Of a stretch of DNA of 7,588 bases, positions 6,474 to 7,588 are shown piece after piece (the stretch's first letter is position 1; the number at the start of each line of letters is the position of its first letter). The DNA lies in assembly GCA_021819985.1 (NCBI GenBank), contig JAKAEG010000162.1, positions 1-7,588 of the forward strand, given 5' to 3'. A model generated the notes under the pieces. It searched no databases. It saw only the letters and a program-made list of their open reading frames with translations, and was not told the DNA's origin. The position numbers were made by a program, and so were the translations under genes. The stretch comes from Nitrospirota bacterium (GTDB lineage Bacteria; Nitrospirota; Thermodesulfovibrionia; Thermodesulfovibrionales; JdFR-88).

Positions 6474-7588
6474 AAGCCAAGCTCATAGCGTTCATGGTCT
6501 TTTTATCCATGGCAGCCGTTACCTTGCCTGCCAGTCGGCAGGCCTTTGGCGATCCGCTGACGGACGCAAAGAACGCGGCGGGAAGCCTCGCGGGTTCCGC
6601 CTCGGGAAGCTATGGCTCCCGGGCTGGCTTACAGCAAAACATCTCGAACCCCATTACAAGCAGCAATACCCTCATGACCACGCTTGATAAGTCGAAATCC
6701 TTTAACGCCCAGCTTACCTGCCCCTCCTCAAACGCGTTTCTTTCGGTCTTCGTGCAGCCCGCTTCTACCGGGGACCTGCAGACCCTGATAGTAAGCGAGG
6801 ACCTGGACATGGACGGCAAGCCGGATTGCAGCTATCAGCTTCCGGTGCGGATCTCCGGAGTATGCGCAAACGGCTTTATCTCCTGCGATGCAGGGACCTG
6901 GAATAATTGCTCCTACTATCAGTGGACGGCCTACTCTACCGGCAAGGTTCAGGCAGCCAAAGCGCAGATAACCGATCTCGGGGGATGCTATTGCATCAAC
7001 AGTTCCTGCGGGAGCAACCTGGTCTGGAACAACCTGGGTATAGTACTGAAGGACCTTGGGGGCGGAATAGCCGGGGCCCTTCAGGCTACCAATCCCCAGC
7101 TTTCAGTTTCGAACGTGGGCACGGACGGTCCTACGATATCCTATTACGGCCAACATTCGGGTAGCTGTAGCAGCGCAGGCGGTGGGACTGGCACGAGCAA
7201 TCCCGAGCAGTATTATTCAAATCCATACAGCATGCGGGGCGCCGCCCAAAACCTGGCGCAAACGCAGGTAGCCAGCCCCAACAGCTATTACAACGAGCTG
7301 AAAGCGGCGCAAACCTTATCGGTTGGAAGCGCGCAGTTGCAGCAATGCTCGATATCCACAGTGCTTCAATGCGCAAACAGTTCGCCCGGGTACACCGACA
7401 ACATAAACGACGGCTGCCAAAGCCTTGAAGCAAACACTAATTGCCGGCTCAGAGACGAAACAGTCGATGGGGTCCAGACCTGGCTTAATTTTACCTCCAC
7501 GGGACTAAAGCCCCTTGCTCTGGCCTGCGATTCGGTAACGATCCAGTATATCTCTCTATGCCCGGGGCTTACAGGCTCTGTGAATTTC
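6467..7588 (+). CDS. traN: Cysteine-rich secreted protein, probable TraN-like mating-pair stabilisation protein (3' end outside window)
   Basis: An ATG at 6467 opens a frame with no stop to the end of the window, 374 codons, overlapping the traC stop by 7 bases. Residues 1-27 look like a signal peptide (MVKAK, hydrophobic core 6-21, AFG before the mature start). There are 15 cysteines (85, 121, 133, 140, 148, 174, 176, 181, 234, 294, 302, 317, 326, 354, 365), so a disulfide-rich exported protein is clear. The cluster GGCYCINSSC (172-181) resembles a GG-x-x-x-C-x-x-x-x-C cluster I recall in F TraN. TraN is an outer-membrane adhesin that stabilises mating pairs by contacting recipient surface proteins. 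Residues 112-120 form an aspartate loop DLDMDGKPD. A Gly/Ser-rich linker lies at about 233-245. Placement in the operon and the cysteine content support TraN, but overall similarity to F TraN is weak, so another cysteine-rich transfer protein remains possible. Confidence 0.6.
   Translation, partial: MVKAKLIAFMVFLSMAAVTLPASRQAFGDPLTDAKNAAGSLAGSASGSYGSRAGLQQNISNPITSSNTLMTTLDKSKSFNAQLTCPSSNAFLSVFVQPASTGDLQTLIVSEDLDMDGKPDCSYQLPVRISGVCANGFISCDAGTWNNCSYYQWTAYSTGKVQAAKAQITDLGGCYCINSSCGSNLVWNNLGIVLKDLGGGIAGALQATNPQLSVSNVGTDGPTISYYGQHSGSCSSAGGGTGTSNPEQYYSNPYSMRGAAQNLAQTQVASPNSYYNELKAAQTLSVGSAQLQQCSISTVLQCANSSPGYTDNINDGCQSLEANTNCRLRDETVDGVQTWLNFTSTGLKPLALACDSVTIQYISLCPGLTGSVNF
6526..6543 (+). repeat. 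Perfect 7-bp inverted repeat in the signal-peptide region of the TraN-like gene
   Basis: GCCTGCC (6526-6532) and GGCAGGC (6537-6543) are perfect inverted copies around a 4-base AGTC loop. The hairpin begins 59 bases after the ATG. No T run follows, so it is not an intrinsic terminator. It may pause ribosomes or stabilise mRNA, or be chance in GC-rich coding DNA. Confidence 0.4.

Noticed and set aside
6907..7164. Plus-strand 85-codon frame within the TraN-like gene
   Set aside because: The cysteine-rich frame running from 6467 to the window end explains the region with a signal peptide and coupled start; this is an alternative frame without features.

Overview
The window is a stretch of a conjugative DNA-transfer operon of the F type (type IV secretion, MPF-F class). 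All genes are on the + strand and tightly packed. Order: 3' end of a DsbC-like disulfide isomerase gene (open at the left edge), a small pilin (traA/virB2-like), traL, traE, traK, traB, traV, traC, and the first 374 codons of a cysteine-rich secreted protein, best read as TraN-like (open at the right edge). The A-L-E-K-B-V-C order matches the F plasmid. It lacks the F accessory genes between traB and traV and between traV and traC, and a TraN-like gene follows traC directly where F-type operons usually have traW and traU first.

Organism: a Gram-negative bacterium, since there is a lipoprotein (TraV), an outer-membrane ring protein (TraK) and periplasmic redox machinery. The DNA is moderately GC-rich. 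Arg codon AGG and Ile codon ATA are frequent, unlike enterobacterial F-like plasmids. This would fit Desulfobacterota/Nitrospirota-type bacteria or their plasmids and integrative elements, but the assignment is a low-confidence inference.

Region by region: 1-293 DsbC C-terminal domain; 315-635 pilin; 636-710 a 75-base gap, the only real intergenic space, holding two overlapping, mutually exclusive hairpins each followed by a T run; 711-2355 traL, traE and traK; 2357-3996 traB and traV; 3993-6473 traC; 6467-7588 TraN-like. From traE onward, neighbours abut or overlap by 4 to 13 bases. Four of the seven genes whose start is visible and which follow the pilin use GTG or TTG starts, each with a purine-rich ribosome binding site inside the preceding gene or gap.

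How the parts work together: the pilin is the pilus subunit. TraL, TraE and TraB form inner-membrane parts of the channel. TraK, TraV and the TraB C-terminal domain form the outer-membrane core. TraC is the ATPase driving pilus assembly. The TraN-like protein would act at the outer surface in mating-pair stabilisation, and the DsbC-like protein probably shuffles disulfides in cysteine-rich secreted partners. The pilin/traL gap looks like a partial terminator that would keep pilin mRNA in excess over the channel components.

I see no RNA genes, CRISPR arrays, insertion sequences, origin of transfer or integrase. The system is a recognisable but divergent F-type T4SS. The features most worth checking are the pilin/traL attenuator, the gene order at traC/traN, the calcium-loop motif in the TraN-like protein and an altered Walker A in TraC.
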